Under the pieces are notes generated by a model. That model was not told where the DNA came from and made no database searches. It saw nothing but the letters and a program-made list of their open reading frames with translations. From Oenococcus kitaharae (GTDB lineage: Bacteria; Bacillota; Bacilli; Lactobacillales; Lactobacillaceae): a DNA stretch of 64,000 nt. The stretch lies in the NCBI RefSeq assembly GCF_025758695.1, contig NZ_JANJQP010000003.1, positions 347,413 to 411,412 on the forward strand, given 5' to 3'. Of this stretch, positions 47,121 through 56,375 are shown piece by piece. Position numbers and translations under genes: made by a program. Positions within the stretch are counted from its first letter, which is position 1; each line of letters opens with the position of its first letter.

Positions 47121-48437
47121 ATGAAAGTTACTTTCAAGAAAGATTATTTAAAAGGGTTTGTCGATGATTCTGAAGTCGAGCTGTTAAAGCCTGCTGCCGG
47201 TCTGGCCCGGGACACGCTATTGGCTCGTAGCGGCGTTGGCAACGAGATGGAAGATTGGCTGACGCTCCCAACAGATTATGATCAAGATGAGTTTGTCAGA
47301 ATCCTGACAGCTGCAGAAAAAATAAAGTCTGATTCCAAAGTTCTCGTTGTGATCGGGATTGGCGGTTCTTATTTAGGGGCGCGTGCCGTCATTGAATTTT
47401 TGAAATCCGAGTTTCATAACGAGCAGGCGGCTAAAGCTGGTTTACCTGAGATTTATTTTGTTGGAACCTCGGCCTCTGGCAGATATATAGATGATGTCAT
47501 TGATTTAATTGGGGATCGCGACTTTTCCATCAATGTTATTTCTAAGTCAGGTACAACAACCGAGCCTGCGATCGCTTTTCGTGTTTTCAAGGCTTTGATT
47601 GAAAAGAAGTATGGTAAGGATGCTGCTGCAAAACGAATTTTTGCGACAACTGACGCACATAAAGGCGCTTTATTAGATGTGGCCAAGGAAAACGGTTATG
47701 AACGCTTTGTCGTGCCTGATGGTATTGGCGGACGTTATTCCGTTCTCAGTGCTGTTGGTCTTCTACCGATTGCGGTTGCTGGGATTGATATCAAAAAATT
47801 GATGGATGGCGCCAAATCCGCTCAAGAAGATTTTGCAAAAGATGAAGACATCTTGGCCAAGCCTTCTATTTTGTATGCGATTTACCGTAACATCCTTTAT
47901 CGCAAGGGTTTTGACGTTGAGACAATCGTTGGTTACGAGCCGCAATTCAGATACTTGTTTGAATGGTGGAAACAATTGATGGCTGAGTCCGAAGGTAAAG
48001 ACAATAAGGGCATTTATCCAACTTCAGCTATTTTCTCGACTGATCTTCATTCGATCGGTCAGTATATTCAAGATGGCAAGAAGATTCTTTTTGAGACAAT
48101 TTTGGATATCACAAAGCCAATCAGTGATCGTGTTGTGCCACAAGCTGATGATAATACAGACCATTTGGATTACATTCTGAATAAGCCAATGAAAGATGTG
48201 AATGAAGCTGCTTTGACGGCAACAGCTCAGGCACATACTTCGGCTGGTGTTCCCAATATCCTGCTGCAATTGGATGATTTGGACGAGTTTAATTTGGGAA
48301 ATCTTATCTACTTCTTTGAAGCGGCCGTTGCAGTTTCTGGCTATTTGAATGCTATTAACCCATTTAATCAGCCTGGAGTCGAAGTCTACAAGACGAATAT
48401 GTTCAGAATTTTGGGCAAACCTGGTTATACCGACTGA
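47121..48437 (+). CDS. pgi: glucose-6-phosphate isomerase
   Basis: 438 residues, the short Firmicute form. Interconverts glucose-6-phosphate and fructose-6-phosphate. IGIGGSYLGARAVIEFL, SKSGTTTEPAIAFR and the late GVEVYKTNMF are family signatures. Begins 10 nt after glmS, giving a two-gene fructose-6-phosphate node. Confidence 0.97.
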   Translation: MKVTFKKDYLKGFVDDSEVELLKPAAGLARDTLLARSGVGNEMEDWLTLPTDYDQDEFVRILTAAEKIKSDSKVLVVIGIGGSYLGARAVIEFLKSEFHNEQAAKAGLPEIYFVGTSASGRYIDDVIDLIGDRDFSINVISKSGTTTEPAIAFRVFKALIEKKYGKDAAAKRIFATTDAHKGALLDVAKENGYERFVVPDGIGGRYSVLSAVGLLPIAVAGIDIKKLMDGAKSAQEDFAKDEDILAKPSILYAIYRNILYRKGFDVETIVGYEPQFRYLFEWWKQLMAESEGKDNKGIYPTSAIFSTDLHSIGQYIQDGKKILFETILDITKPISDRVVPQADDNTDHLDYILNKPMKDVNEAALTATAQAHTSAGVPNILLQLDDLDEFNLGNLIYFFEAAVAVSGYLNAINPFNQPGVEVYKTNMFRILGKPGYTD

Positions 48438-48472
48438 GATTTTTGACAAATTTAAAACACCTGGAGGGTGCG

Positions 48473-48790
48473 ATGACTGTTGCTACTACTGAAAATATTG
48501 CTGGTTACCAGATTGATGAAACTTTGGGCGAAGTCTTTGGGCTAACTACAAGGAGCAGAAATATTGTTCGAACATTTGGTGCCGGCCTGAAAACGTTAGT
48601 TGGTGGTGAGGTCGTAACTTGGACGCAATTGCAGGACCAAGCGCGCGAAGAATCGATTGGACGTTTAAAAGATAATGCGGCTTCAATGGGTGCAGATGCA
48701 GTTACGATGATGCGTTTTGATTCCAATGAGGCCAACGGTATTATGAGCGTTGTCGCCTATGGGACAGCGGTGAAAATGTCAAAATTGTAA
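48473..48790 (+). CDS. YbjQ/UPF0145 family protein
   Basis: 105 residues from ATG 48473, preceded by CTGGAGGG. MTVATTENIAGYQIDETLGEV start and GADAVTMMRFD are typical of the YbjQ family (sometimes called heavy-metal-binding). Pentameric fold by family; function unknown. An upstream in-frame ATG at 48443 lacks a ribosome binding site. Confidence 0.85.
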   Translation: MTVATTENIAGYQIDETLGEVFGLTTRSRNIVRTFGAGLKTLVGGEVVTWTQLQDQAREESIGRLKDNAASMGADAVTMMRFDSNEANGIMSVVAYGTAVKMSKL

Positions 48791-48814
48791 TTATCAGTAA
48801 ATTTAATTTGAAAA

Positions 48815-48841
48815 GGCTCCTAGGATATAGGAGCCATTTTT
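48815..48841 (+). terminator. intrinsic terminator after the YbjQ-like gene
   Basis: Perfect GGCTCCTA/TAGGAGCC stem, GGATA loop and T run. Confidence 0.9.
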
Positions 48842-48934
48842 CTAAGCGCCTTTTTCCGTTTTTGATTATGGTAGCGCTGCACAATCTATTAGCGCGATTT
48901 TTCGTAAAAGTTTCTGAATTGTGAGTTTTTACAC

Positions 48935-48940
48935 TATAAT
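48935..48940 (+). promoter_or_regulatory. -10 element of pgk
   Basis: Perfect TATAAT, 24 nt before the pgk ATG; a poor -35 (TTCTGA) sits 17 nt upstream. Unlike many genes here, pgk has a leader with a strong AAGGAGG site. Confidence 0.6.
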
Positions 48941-48964
48941 AGTAAGAGTATGTAAGGAGGCCAA

Positions 48965-50179
48965 ATGGCAAAATTAACTGTAAAAGACCTTGATTTAAAA
49001 GGTAAAAAAGTTCTGATGCGCGTCGATTTTAACGTGCCGATCAAAGATGGTGTAATTGGTAATGACAATCGTGTTGTGGCTGCATTGCCAACAATTAAGT
49101 ATGTTCTGGAACAGGGCGGTAAGGCTATTTTGTTCAGTCACCTTGGCCGTGTGAAGAAGGCTGAAGATAAGCCTGGACTGAGTTTGGCTCCAGTTGCTAA
49201 GCACTTGGGCGATCTGCTTGGGCAGGAAGTTGTTTTTCCTGGAAAAACTGAAGGCAGCGAACTTGAAGATGCTGTTAACGCTTTAAAAGAAGGCCAGGTC
49301 CTTATGGTCGAAAATACACGTTACGAAGATGTTGATGCCGATGGCAACTATGTCAAACGCGAATCTGGCAATGCACCTGAGTTAGGTAAATATTGGGCTA
49401 GTTTGGGTGATGATTTGTTTATTAATGATGCTTTTGGTACAGCTCACCGTTCACATGCGTCTAATGTCGGTATTGCTTCAAATGTTTCAAAAACGGCTGC
49501 AGGCTTCTTGATGGAAAAAGAGATTAAATACCTCGATGTTGCCGTTAATCAGCCAAAGCGTCCTTTTGTAGCTGTTTTGGGCGGTGCCAAGGTTTCAGAT
49601 AAAATTGAAGTCATCAAGAATTTGCTGGCGAAAGCCGACAAAGTGATTGTTGGCGGCGGCATGAGTTATACTTTCTCAGCTGCCCGCGGGGTTTCCATTG
49701 GGAATTCTTTGTTCGAAGCAGATAAGGTTGATTTAGCCAAAGAAATCATGGCAGAGGCTGGCGACAAGCTTGTACTGCCTGAAGATTCTGTTTCCGCTGA
49801 GAGCTTTGCTAATGATGTGCCAACCAAGGTATTTGAGAATGGCATTGCAGATGGTTGGATGGGTCTTGATATTGGACCTAAGACGATTAAAAAATTTGAA
49901 AACACGTTAAAGGGCGCCAAAACAGTTGTTTGGAATGGACCTATGGGCGTTTTTGAAATGAGCCACTTTGCAAACGGCACATTGGAATTAGGTAAGTTTA
50001 TTGGTTCCTTAACTGCTGAGGGGGCAACGACGATTGTCGGTGGTGGTGATTCAACTGCCGCTGTTGCACAGTTGGGTATTGCCGATCAGTTTACTCATAT
50101 TTCGACTGGTGGTGGTGCTAGCTTGGAATATCTGGAAGGTAAGACACTTCCTGGAATTGCTGCGATTTCAGATAAATAA
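48965..50179 (+). CDS. pgk: phosphoglycerate kinase
   Basis: 404 residues. Glycolytic enzyme moving phosphate from 1,3-bisphosphoglycerate to [14 protein letters not shown] start, [20 protein letters not shown] and the C-terminal [13 protein letters not shown] are diagnostic. AAGGAGG 4-5 nt before the ATG. Monocistronic: promoter and terminator flank it. Confidence 0.98.
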   Translation: MAKLTVKDLDLKGKKVLMRVDFNVPIKDGVIGNDNRVVAALPTIKYVLEQGGKAILFSHLGRVKKAEDKPGLSLAPVAKHLGDLLGQEVVFPGKTEGSELEDAVNALKEGQVLMVENTRYEDVDADGNYVKRESGNAPELGKYWASLGDDLFINDAFGTAHRSHASNVGIASNVSKTAAGFLMEKEIKYLDVAVNQPKRPFVAVLGGAKVSDKIEVIKNLLAKADKVIVGGGMSYTFSAARGVSIGNSLFEADKVDLAKEIMAEAGDKLVLPEDSVSAESFANDVPTKVFENGIADGWMGLDIGPKTIKKFENTLKGAKTVVWNGPMGVFEMSHFANGTLELGKFIGSLTAEGATTIVGGGDSTAAVAQLGIADQFTHISTGGGASLEYLEGKTLPGIAAISDK

Positions 50180-50186
50180 TAATTTA

Positions 50187-50222
50187 AAAACCCGTGCGAG
50201 CTATGCTTCACACGGGTTTTTA
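50187..50222. terminator. bidirectional terminator after pgk
   Basis: AAAACCCGTG/CACGGGTTTT stem with a 14-nt loop; T runs on both strands let it serve pgk and the convergent membrane-protein gene. Confidence 0.88.
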
Positions 50223-50234
50223 TTTGCCATCATT

Positions 50235-50582
50235 TTAGTTAAAGAAAAGAATAATGCCGAATAGAGCGGCTAAGAAAAATAATACCGCAATCAGAGTTAA
50301 GAAAATAATACCAGGACGGCGCTTTAACTTGTTGGCTAAGGTAATCTCTAGTAAGGCCACAAAAGCGAGCACAATTGCTATTTTTAAAATTGTCATAACT
50401 GGTTGCGTGTGGACGGTTCGGAATGCCAATATTAATCCTGTAATGAAGAGCGGCAGATAAATGATTCTGCTGGTCAAAATGACCGCGTGGTCTTTCTCAA
50501 GTGGCAGAATTAGTGAAGCGGTTGCAAAAACTGCAATCGCAAGAGCGGAAAGAATATGAATCCCAAGTATTGTTTGCATCAT
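50235..50582 (-). CDS. DUF1516/YisL-like membrane protein
   Basis: 115 residues with four membrane segments. The size, segment pattern and the short basic loop before the last segment (LEITLANKLKRRPG) resemble the YisL/UPF0344 family; function unknown. Two tandem ATGs; TAGAAT on the minus strand ends 9 nt before the first. No Shine-Dalgarno sequence. Confidence 0.7.
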   Translation of the reverse strand: MMQTILGIHILSALAIAVFATASLILPLEKDHAVILTSRIIYLPLFITGLILAFRTVHTQPVMTILKIAIVLAFVALLEITLANKLKRRPGIIFLTLIAVLFFLAALFGIILFFN

Positions 50583-50591
50583 AATAAGTCA

Positions 50592-50597
50592 ATTCTA
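50592..50597 (-). promoter_or_regulatory. -10 element of the YisL-like gene (near-leaderless start)
   Basis: TAGAAT on the minus strand, 9 nt before ATG 50582; no ribosome binding site and no clear -35. Confidence 0.35.
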
Positions 50598-50624
50598 ACC
50601 CTTTATTAGTGACTATTGGCCAAA

Positions 50625-50652
50625 TAAAAAGCATCCGCGAAAAACGGATGCT
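50625..50652 (-). terminator. intrinsic terminator of the ClpE-type gene
   Basis: AGCATCCG/CGGATGCT stem with a 7-nt loop and a T run on the minus strand, 20 nt past the stop. Confidence 0.88.
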
Positions 50653-50671
50653 AAAGCGATGAGAAAATTCT

Positions 50672-52795
50672 TCAGTTGTTGTTAGGCAAATCTGCTGATA
50701 TATTTTTCACCGAAGCCGCGGATTTCTCTGCTTTTAAAACGATTTCACCATTCTTATCAAGAATTGCTTTCAAATTATGTGCATCTTGATGATCCAAGTA
50801 AAAGTCAGCAACTTTATCCTCGATTTGTTCCTCAACAACACGGCGTAGTGGGCGAGCTCCCATTTCTGGATTATATCCAAGCTCAACTATCTTGTCTTTT
50901 GCCGCAGGTTCAACATCAACGTGCAGTTTGTTCTCAGCCAGCATTGCGTTCATATTTGCCAGCATCAAATCGGCAATTTTATTTAACTGCGGCTTGCCTA
51001 ATTCTTTAAATTCAACGATGGCATCGAAACGATTCAAGAATTCTGGCTTGAAGTAGTTCTTCAATTTTTCCACTAATTGGTGTTCGGCGGAGATACTTTG
51101 AGTCTCGGCGGCGAAACCAACAGTGTTGTTGCCAACATCGCCCGTTCCGGCGTTGGATGTTGCGATGACAATTGTATCTTTGAAACTAACCACGTGTCCT
51201 TGAGAATCTGTCAAGCGGCCATCATCGAGAATCTGCAAAAACATATTCATCACATCTCGATGTGCTTTTTCGATTTCATCCAGCAGAATGAGTGAATAGG
51301 GATGGCGACGAACCTGTTCAGTTAATTGTCCAGCTTCTTCGTAACCAACATAACCAGCCGGCGCACCAATTAATTTTGAGATACTCTGAGGTTCCATGTA
51401 TTCTGACATATCGAAACGAATCATGGCATCGGTTGAGCCAAACATTTCTTTAGCTAGTTGTTTGGCCGTCTCGGTCTTGCCAACGCCAGTTGGCCCAACA
51501 AACAAGAAAGAACCAATTGGGCGGCCGGATTTTGTCAAGCCGATTCGATTGCGTCTGACAGCTCTAGCAACGCGTGCGACAGCTTCATCTTGTCCAATGA
51601 CATGTGCTTTTAAGTGAGCATCCAAGTCTTTGAGTTGTCCGGCTTCATTCTTTTTAAGATCACCTACCGGAATGTGTGTTTTTTCTTCGATAATTTTTGT
51701 GATGTCGCTAACTTGAACACTTGCTGCATTTGCAACATTTTCGGGATTCGCCTCAGCTGCAATCTTCTGCTTTTGTAACGTGTCCACTTGATCACGCCAA
51801 TAACTAGCTTTCTCGTAATCTTCCTTTTCAATCGCCTGCTGTTTCATTGCTTCGGCATTATTGATTTTCTGTTGAATTTCTTCAGGATTCACAAATTCCA
51901 GATGAAGATTTTTTCGCGAACCTGCTTCATCAATTAAATCAATGGCTTTATCTGGCAAAAAACGCTCAGGAATATATCGGTCAGACAAGTCAACGGCAGC
52001 CTTGAGAACTTCATCTGAATATTTAACATGATGAAAATCCTCGTATTTAGAGCGCAGACCCTTTAAAATTTCAAAAGTCTCATCTTTGCTTGGCTCTTCA
52101 ACCATGACTTCTTGGAAACGACGCGCAATTGCGCCATCTTTTTCGATATTGCGATATTCCTTCAATGTTGTTGCACCGATTAACTGAAATTCACCACGAG
52201 CCAAAGCAGGCTTTAAGATGTTTCCGGCGTCCATACCGCCTTCAGCATTTCCGGCACCCATGATTTCGTGAATCTCGTCTATGAATAAGATGATTTCATC
52301 GCGAGACTCGACTTCCTTCATTAGTTGCTGCATTCTAGCTTCAAATTGGCCACGCATGCTGGTGCCTTGCACCAAAGAAACCATATCAAGCCGAATAACT
52401 TCTTTATTTAGGAGTTTTTCAGGCACTTTCTTTGCCACGATGGCTTCAGCTAAACCTTCAACAACGGAAGTCTTGCCGACACCTGGTTCGCCAATTAGAA
52501 CCGGATTATTTTTTGTACGACGATTCAAGATCTCTATCAGACGTTCTACTTCTAGATCACGGCCAATCACTGGATCTAATTTGCCCTTGCGGGCTTGATC
52601 CGTGATATTGATACCATATTGTTCAAGTAAACCATGTTTCTTATTATTATTGTTCCCGCCGGAATGGCTTGGAGCAGCTGTCGGATTTTGATTTCCGGGC
52701 TGCTGCATATTGGCCATTTGGCCATTTAATTGACGAAAAATATCATCCACGTTCATGTTTCCAAAAACGAAGGGATTTTCATTGTAATCAGCCAT
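50672..52795 (-). CDS. clpE: Clp ATPase, ClpE-type, lacking the N-terminal zinc finger
   Basis: 707-residue AAA+ unfoldase/disaggregase with two ATPase domains: first Walker [10 protein letters not shown] with LFIDEIHEI, a UVR/coiled-coil middle region ([16 protein letters not shown]), second Walker [10 protein letters not shown] with [14 protein letters not shown] tripeptide after the second Walker B fits a ClpP-docking loop. The sequence is ClpE-like throughout domain 1, but the usual Cys4 zinc finger is replaced by a short Asn/Gln/Gly-rich N-terminus. GGAGG precedes ATG 52795; the reading from 52831 is rejected. CtsR boxes flank its promoter. ClpL is the main alternative name. Confidence 0.88.
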   Translation of the reverse strand: MADYNENPFVFGNMNVDDIFRQLNGQMANMQQPGNQNPTAAPSHSGGNNNNKKHGLLEQYGINITDQARKGKLDPVIGRDLEVERLIEILNRRTKNNPVLIGEPGVGKTSVVEGLAEAIVAKKVPEKLLNKEVIRLDMVSLVQGTSMRGQFEARMQQLMKEVESRDEIILFIDEIHEIMGAGNAEGGMDAGNILKPALARGEFQLIGATTLKEYRNIEKDGAIARRFQEVMVEEPSKDETFEILKGLRSKYEDFHHVKYSDEVLKAAVDLSDRYIPERFLPDKAIDLIDEAGSRKNLHLEFVNPEEIQQKINNAEAMKQQAIEKEDYEKASYWRDQVDTLQKQKIAAEANPENVANAASVQVSDITKIIEEKTHIPVGDLKKNEAGQLKDLDAHLKAHVIGQDEAVARVARAVRRNRIGLTKSGRPIGSFLFVGPTGVGKTETAKQLAKEMFGSTDAMIRFDMSEYMEPQSISKLIGAPAGYVGYEEAGQLTEQVRRHPYSLILLDEIEKAHRDVMNMFLQILDDGRLTDSQGHVVSFKDTIVIATSNAGTGDVGNNTVGFAAETQSISAEHQLVEKLKNYFKPEFLNRFDAIVEFKELGKPQLNKIADLMLANMNAMLAENKLHVDVEPAAKDKIVELGYNPEMGARPLRRVVEEQIEDKVADFYLDHQDAHNLKAILDKNGEIVLKAEKSAASVKNISADLPNNN

Positions 52796-52847
52796 TTTTC
52801 CTCCGTCTAATAAAGGTTGATTTTCAAACATTTTTTGATTCTAAATG

Positions 52848-52864
52848 TTTGACCTTTATTGACC
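52848..52864 (-). promoter_or_regulatory. CtsR operator 1
   Basis: Minus-strand heptad repeat GGTCAATAAAGGTCAAA, matching the CtsR direct-repeat consensus, just downstream of the -10 element where a repressor would block transcription. Confidence 0.88.
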
Positions 52865-52874
52865 TTTGCAATAA

Positions 52875-52902
52875 ATTATACACCATCATTTTTAATAGTC
52901 AA
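52875..52902 (-). promoter_or_regulatory. promoter of the ClpE-type gene
   Basis: Minus strand TTGACT, 16-nt spacer, TATAAT. The -35 overlaps CtsR operator 2. Confidence 0.85.
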
Positions 52903-52913
52903 TAAAGGTCAGA
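52897..52913 (+). promoter_or_regulatory. CtsR operator 2
   Basis: Plus-strand AGTCAATAAAGGTCAGA, a second CtsR-type heptad repeat in opposite orientation, overlapping the -35 element. It also lies about 45 nt upstream of the divergent gene's -10. Confidence 0.75.
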
Positions 52914-52957
52914 GTGTGTCGAACGAGCGGTAGTTCTACTTTTATCTTGGTTTCAGT

Positions 52958-52963
52958 TATAAT
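52958..52963 (+). promoter_or_regulatory. -10 element of the Ala-rich protein gene (near-leaderless start)
   Basis: Perfect TATAAT, 9 nt before ATG 52973; no ribosome binding site. The CtsR box on this side may influence it. Confidence 0.5.
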
Positions 52964-52972
52964 TCAATCAAG

Positions 52973-53662
52973 ATGAAAAAGTTTTTTATTTTTCTCGGAC
53001 TGCTGCTGATTATTGCTTCTGGTGTGTACTTATATGCTAATTATTTGACACGATCCCGGTCCGATAGGTTTCAACAATTACAGTCTCAAGCAAGGCGAGA
53101 CGTGACTAACGCGCGGTATCCGGAAGCGAAGCGGGCATTAACGGATTCACTGGATTTTGTGGTTAAACAGGCGCCAATAGAAAAACGCATTAGGCAGATT
53201 AGCAGTTTTCAATTGGGTTTGAATTTTTTGCGTGTTCAAAATTATAGTGATGCAATTACCACTTTTCAAAAGGTTGCGTCATATCGAAACGGTTATCAGG
53301 TTCTGGCTGATCGGTCCAATGACAATATCAAGCAGGCTAACGTGGCCATTGATAAGCAAAAAGCAGCCGCCGCGGCAGCTGAGCAGGCTCAAAAAGATGC
53401 AGCCGCCGCTGTATCATCAGCGGCTGCAAGCAGCGAAGCAGCCGCTAAAGCAGCCGCCGCCAATATCTGGACACGTCAGTATACGGATCCGGCAAGCATC
53501 CCAACCGTTGTTGTCGATCAGGCTCGTAAAAATCTCCAAGCAGCGGGTGCTGATATGACTGGTATGTCAGATGAAAATATTCGGAAGCTGATTGTCGCCG
53601 CTGCTGGCAAACATGAAAATATCGTTACTTATGTTAAGGAGAATCAAGACAAGAAGAAATGA
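52973..53662 (+). CDS. membrane-anchored Ala-rich protein of unknown function
   Basis: Not recognised. 229 residues: an N-terminal transmembrane anchor (4-24), a helical repeat-like region (about 35-125, with QLGLNFLRVQNYSDAITTFQ hinting at a TPR-like hairpin), an Ala/Ser/Gln coiled segment (about 125-160) and a small C-terminal helical domain (LQAAGADMTGMSDENIRKL). Probably faces outward. It is divergent from the ClpE-type gene and overlaps the next small gene by 4 nt. Confidence 0.7.
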   Translation: MKKFFIFLGLLLIIASGVYLYANYLTRSRSDRFQQLQSQARRDVTNARYPEAKRALTDSLDFVVKQAPIEKRIRQISSFQLGLNFLRVQNYSDAITTFQKVASYRNGYQVLADRSNDNIKQANVAIDKQKAAAAAAEQAQKDAAAAVSSAAASSEAAAKAAAANIWTRQYTDPASIPTVVVDQARKNLQAAGADMTGMSDENIRKLIVAAAGKHENIVTYVKENQDKKK

Positions 53663-53847
53663 CTACTGATTTTAAGAACAAGTTAGAAGCTCTACGAAAA
53701 GGCGAGATCGACGAGTTTGAGGTTGATCGTAATACTTTTTCAGATTTTTATAAAATCTGGAATGTTTATAATTATCAATCCGGTGTCAAAGGTTTTGCAC
53801 AAAAAGGCGGAAAAGTTATTTATCGGCGCAAAGAAAAGGTAAAATAA
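53659..53847 (+). CDS. small conserved-looking cytoplasmic protein
   Basis: Not recognised. 62 residues, charged, no membrane segment or cysteine, ending KGGKVIYRRKEKVK. Starts with an ATGA overlap on the previous stop and AAGGAG upstream, so it is clearly translated together with the anchored protein. Confidence 0.65.
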   Translation: MTTDFKNKLEALRKGEIDEFEVDRNTFSDFYKIWNVYNYQSGVKGFAQKGGKVIYRRKEKVK

Positions 53848-53898
53848 TGTCAGAGCGTTTTTAAAGCTTTGTTCTGAACTTGGTCTGGAGAGCTTTCG

Positions 53899-53912
53899 TG
53901 TAAGCGCTTGCA
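53899..53912. promoter_or_regulatory. catabolite-responsive element (cre) upstream of ptsH
   Basis: TGTAAGCGCTTGCA, a near-perfect palindrome matching the CcpA cre consensus, about 48 nt before ptsH. It overlaps the likely promoter (TATAAG at 53916-53921 with TTTCGT at 53894-53899), so CcpA should regulate ptsH; direction cannot be read from the site alone. Confidence 0.8.
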
Positions 53913-53959
53913 TATTATAAGATTACTGATAGACTTAGAATAGAGGATATGGAGGAATT

Positions 53960-54223
53960 ATGGTTTCAAAAGAATTTACGATTACCGCTGATTCAGGCTT
54001 ACACGCACGCCCAGCGACGATGCTTGTTCAAAAGGCTTCTGAGTTTGATTCAAAGTTGACCCTGAAATATGATGGCAAAGAAGTTAACTTGAAGTCCATC
54101 ATGGGTGTGATGAGTTTGGGTGCCGGCAAGGGTGCTAAGATCGAAATCGTTGCAGAAGGCGGCGATGATCAGGCTGCACTTGATGGTGTTGAAGGTACAC
54201 TCAAGAGCGAATCTTTAATTTAA
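53960..54223 (+). CDS. ptsH: phosphocarrier protein HPr
   Basis: 87-residue PTS phosphocarrier. Active His15 (GLHARPAT) is phosphorylated by EI; Ser46 ([12 protein letters not shown]) is the HPr kinase site used in carbon catabolite repression. GGAGG precedes the ATG. Unlike the usual ptsHI operon, it stands alone with its own terminator, 2.1 kb from ptsI. Confidence 0.97.
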   Translation: MVSKEFTITADSGLHARPATMLVQKASEFDSKLTLKYDGKEVNLKSIMGVMSLGAGKGAKIEIVAEGGDDQAALDGVEGTLKSESLI

Positions 54224-54240
54224 GATCCTATCTTTGCTAG

Positions 54241-54262
54241 CAGCGCTTTGGCGCTGTTTTTT
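54241..54262 (+). terminator. intrinsic terminator after ptsH
   Basis: Perfect CAGCGC/GCGCTG stem, TTTG loop and six T residues. Confidence 0.9.
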
Positions 54263-54316
54263 ATTTTTCGGTTAACAGATAATTCTGTAGAAAGATGATC
54301 TTTTAGGGGCGAATAT

Positions 54317-54351
54317 AAAAAGCGCTAAGGAAACGGCCTTAACGCTTTTTT
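54317..54351. terminator. bidirectional terminator of nagB
   Basis: AGCGCTAAGG/CCTTAACGCT stem (one mismatch-like wobble) with A and T runs on both sides, placed 7 nt past the nagB stop. Confidence 0.85.
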
Positions 54352-54357
54352 ATGATT

Positions 54358-55071
54358 TTAATTCACTTTTTTCAATAGGGAAGCCGCAGCTGGATCTAAA
54401 ATAACGATCACATTGGGGTGTTTTTGCAAGATTGAAGCTGGAACCGCTTCAGTTACCGGGCCTTGAATAAAGTCCTTCACGGCTTTGGCTTTATTTTGGC
54501 CATATGCTGCGATTAAAATCTCTTTCGCTCGCAAAATTGATGCTATACCCATAGAGATAGCTTGCTTGGGGACTTGATCTTCCGATTCGAAGAATCGAGA
54601 ATTTGCGCGAATCGTGTTTTCTGTCAAATTGACGATATGTGTTTTGGAAGCAAAGGAAGTTCCTGGTTCGTTGAAACCAATATGGCCGTTTTGTCCTAAG
54701 CCTAATAACTGTAAATCAATTGGATTTTCATTGATAATTTCATCGTAGCGTTCGATCTCGGATTTTAGGTCAACAGCTTCGCCATTAGGAACAAATGAAT
54801 GAGCAAAGGGCTTCTTGCCAAAAAGGTGTTCGCGCATAAAATAGTGGTAACTTTCCGGATGATTTGAAGATATACCGACATATTCGTCCAAATTGATCGA
54901 AACAGCTTTTGAAAAATCAAGATTTGATTCCGATATTGCTTTGTAAATACTGATTGGGGTTGAACCTGTAGCTAGCCCAAAGCTTTTCGCACCATTTAAA
55001 AGAGCTTCTTTAAATAACTGAAGGCCAATTTCGCCACCCTGTGCTTGTGACTGAACTAATTTAATTTCCAT
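54358..55071 (-). CDS. nagB: glucosamine-6-phosphate deaminase
   Basis: 237 residues. Converts glucosamine-6-phosphate to fructose-6-phosphate and ammonia, opposing Glm[25 protein letters not shown] and [14 protein letters not shown] are diagnostic. GAGGTGATC ribosome binding site. Promoter and repeated operator-like sites lie upstream. Confidence 0.95.
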   Translation of the reverse strand: MEIKLVQSQAQGGEIGLQLFKEALLNGAKSFGLATGSTPISIYKAISESNLDFSKAVSINLDEYVGISSNHPESYHYFMREHLFGKKPFAHSFVPNGEAVDLKSEIERYDEIINENPIDLQLLGLGQNGHIGFNEPGTSFASKTHIVNLTENTIRANSRFFESEDQVPKQAISMGIASILRAKEILIAAYGQNKAKAVKDFIQGPVTEAVPASILQKHPNVIVILDPAAASLLKKVN

Positions 55072-55094
55072 TATTTGATCACCTCGACTTTTAA

Positions 55095-55123
55095 ATTATA
55101 ACTTTTAGTTTTGTCAAGTTCAA
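55095..55123 (-). promoter_or_regulatory. promoter of nagB
   Basis: Minus strand TTGAAC, 17-nt spacer, TATAAT, about 24 nt before the ATG. Confidence 0.75.
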
Positions 55124-55129
55124 GATGTT

Positions 55130-55152
55130 AATTGGTATATGAATTGGTATAT
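55130..55152. repeat. tandem 11-bp repeats upstream of nagB (possible NagR-type operator)
   Basis: AATTGGTATAT occurs at 55130-55140 and again at 55142-55152, directly upstream of the nagB -35. GntR-family NagR sites in Firmicutes contain TGGTATA-like half-sites, so regulator binding is plausible but inferred. The rest of this 290-nt gap is A/T-rich with no further feature I can support. Confidence 0.5.
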
Positions 55153-55361
55153 TAGCGATTGTTTAATGAACTTTCACAGGTCAAAAGTAGATGACATTTG
55201 TTCTTGCTGATAAAACTTCTGTGGTAAACGAGATTCTTTCCTGAGCTATATAATAAAAAGCGACATGAGATTTGTCCGTTATATTAACAAATATTTGTAC
55301 CAATGTGATGAATGAGTTGACTGAATAAATATTTTTTGCTAACTAGATAAGGAGATTACCA

Positions 55362-56162
55362 TTGACGATTAAATTAGTTGCACTAGATTTGGATAATACG
55401 TTATTAAACGGACAGAGTCGTATCAGCCCGAGAAATGAGCGTGTTTTAAAACAATTACACGCAAACGGAATGAAAGTTGTCTTGACAACTGGGCGGCCTA
55501 TCAAGGGAATATTACCATTTATTAAACAATTAGAGCTGACGGATGATGAAGATTATTCGATTAATTTTAATGGTGGGTTAGTTGAACGAAATTCTGATCG
55601 GAAGGTGATTTTCAGTCGTTATATTACGAAGGATGATATTCGTCCCATTAATCAGTTAGCACAGGAATTGCGTTTTCCCTTAGATGGCATTACGATTGAT
55701 CGTGCATTTTCTGTCATTGATATCAGAAAGTCGGGTTATCAGTCCTTTATAGGAGATTTGATGCCTTTTACCGATGTCACATTTGCTGCTTTGCCAGAGA
55801 AGAAATTTTTCAAATTTGTCAGTCAGACCGACGCCGCACAAGTGCAAGCGATTCAGAACGCGACTCAAAGTAATTTAGATCTGACTATTGTTAAAAGCCG
55901 GCCTAATTTGCTTGAATTTCTGCCGAATGGTGTGAATAAGAGCCTTGGTTTAGGAAAATTGTTGGATCATTTTGGTTGGACCTTTGAAAATGTGATGTCT
56001 TTTGGGGATGAAGAAAACGATTTGCCAATGATCAAGGCTGCCGGTGTGGGAGTCGCGATGGAAAATGCAATTCCTTCTGTTAAAGCTGTTTCTAATGCTA
56101 CGACCAAAAATAATTTGGAAGATGGTGTGGCAGTGTTTCTGGAACATTATTTTAATTTATGA
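55362..56162 (+). CDS. HAD-superfamily (Cof-type) sugar-phosphatase
   Basis: 266-residue HAD-IIB phosphatase. Motif I DLDNTLLNG with Asp9 and Asp11, motif II TTGRP, and motif IV FGDEENDLPMIKAAG. Likely a cytoplasmic sugar-phosphate or cofactor phosphatase; substrate unknown. TTG start preceded by AAGGAG. Confidence 0.85.
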   Translation: MTIKLVALDLDNTLLNGQSRISPRNERVLKQLHANGMKVVLTTGRPIKGILPFIKQLELTDDEDYSINFNGGLVERNSDRKVIFSRYITKDDIRPINQLAQELRFPLDGITIDRAFSVIDIRKSGYQSFIGDLMPFTDVTFAALPEKKFFKFVSQTDAAQVQAIQNATQSNLDLTIVKSRPNLLEFLPNGVNKSLGLGKLLDHFGWTFENVMSFGDEENDLPMIKAAGVGVAMENAIPSVKAVSNATTKNNLEDGVAVFLEHYFNL

Positions 56163-56298
56163 TGCAGTTGGCAGTACACCGTTCAAACATTCCGATTATT
56201 TAACTGCAATTAATGAAAACGGTTACGTTACAAATGTTAAACTAATAGTTGATGAGATTCATGGTGATGACTTGACTGGTTTGTCGGCATTTGTCTGA
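56158..56298 (+). pseudogene. protein-like ORF fragment without a start, downstream of the HAD gene
   Basis: In the +1 frame after the HAD stop, 46 codons read YDAVGSTPFKHSDY, then INENGYVTNVKLIVDEIHG and LTGLSAFV before a TGA. Codon choice looks coding (many GNN codons) but no start codon or ribosome binding site exists. It may be the tail of a lost gene. It lies inside the 213-nt gap before ptsI. Confidence 0.3.
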
Positions 56299-56375
56299 TG
56301 TATTTGAATCATACCTAGTCAAACAAGCCATTTGTGAAAGTAGGACAGGTCTCATGTTAATAGTTGGGGGTAACA

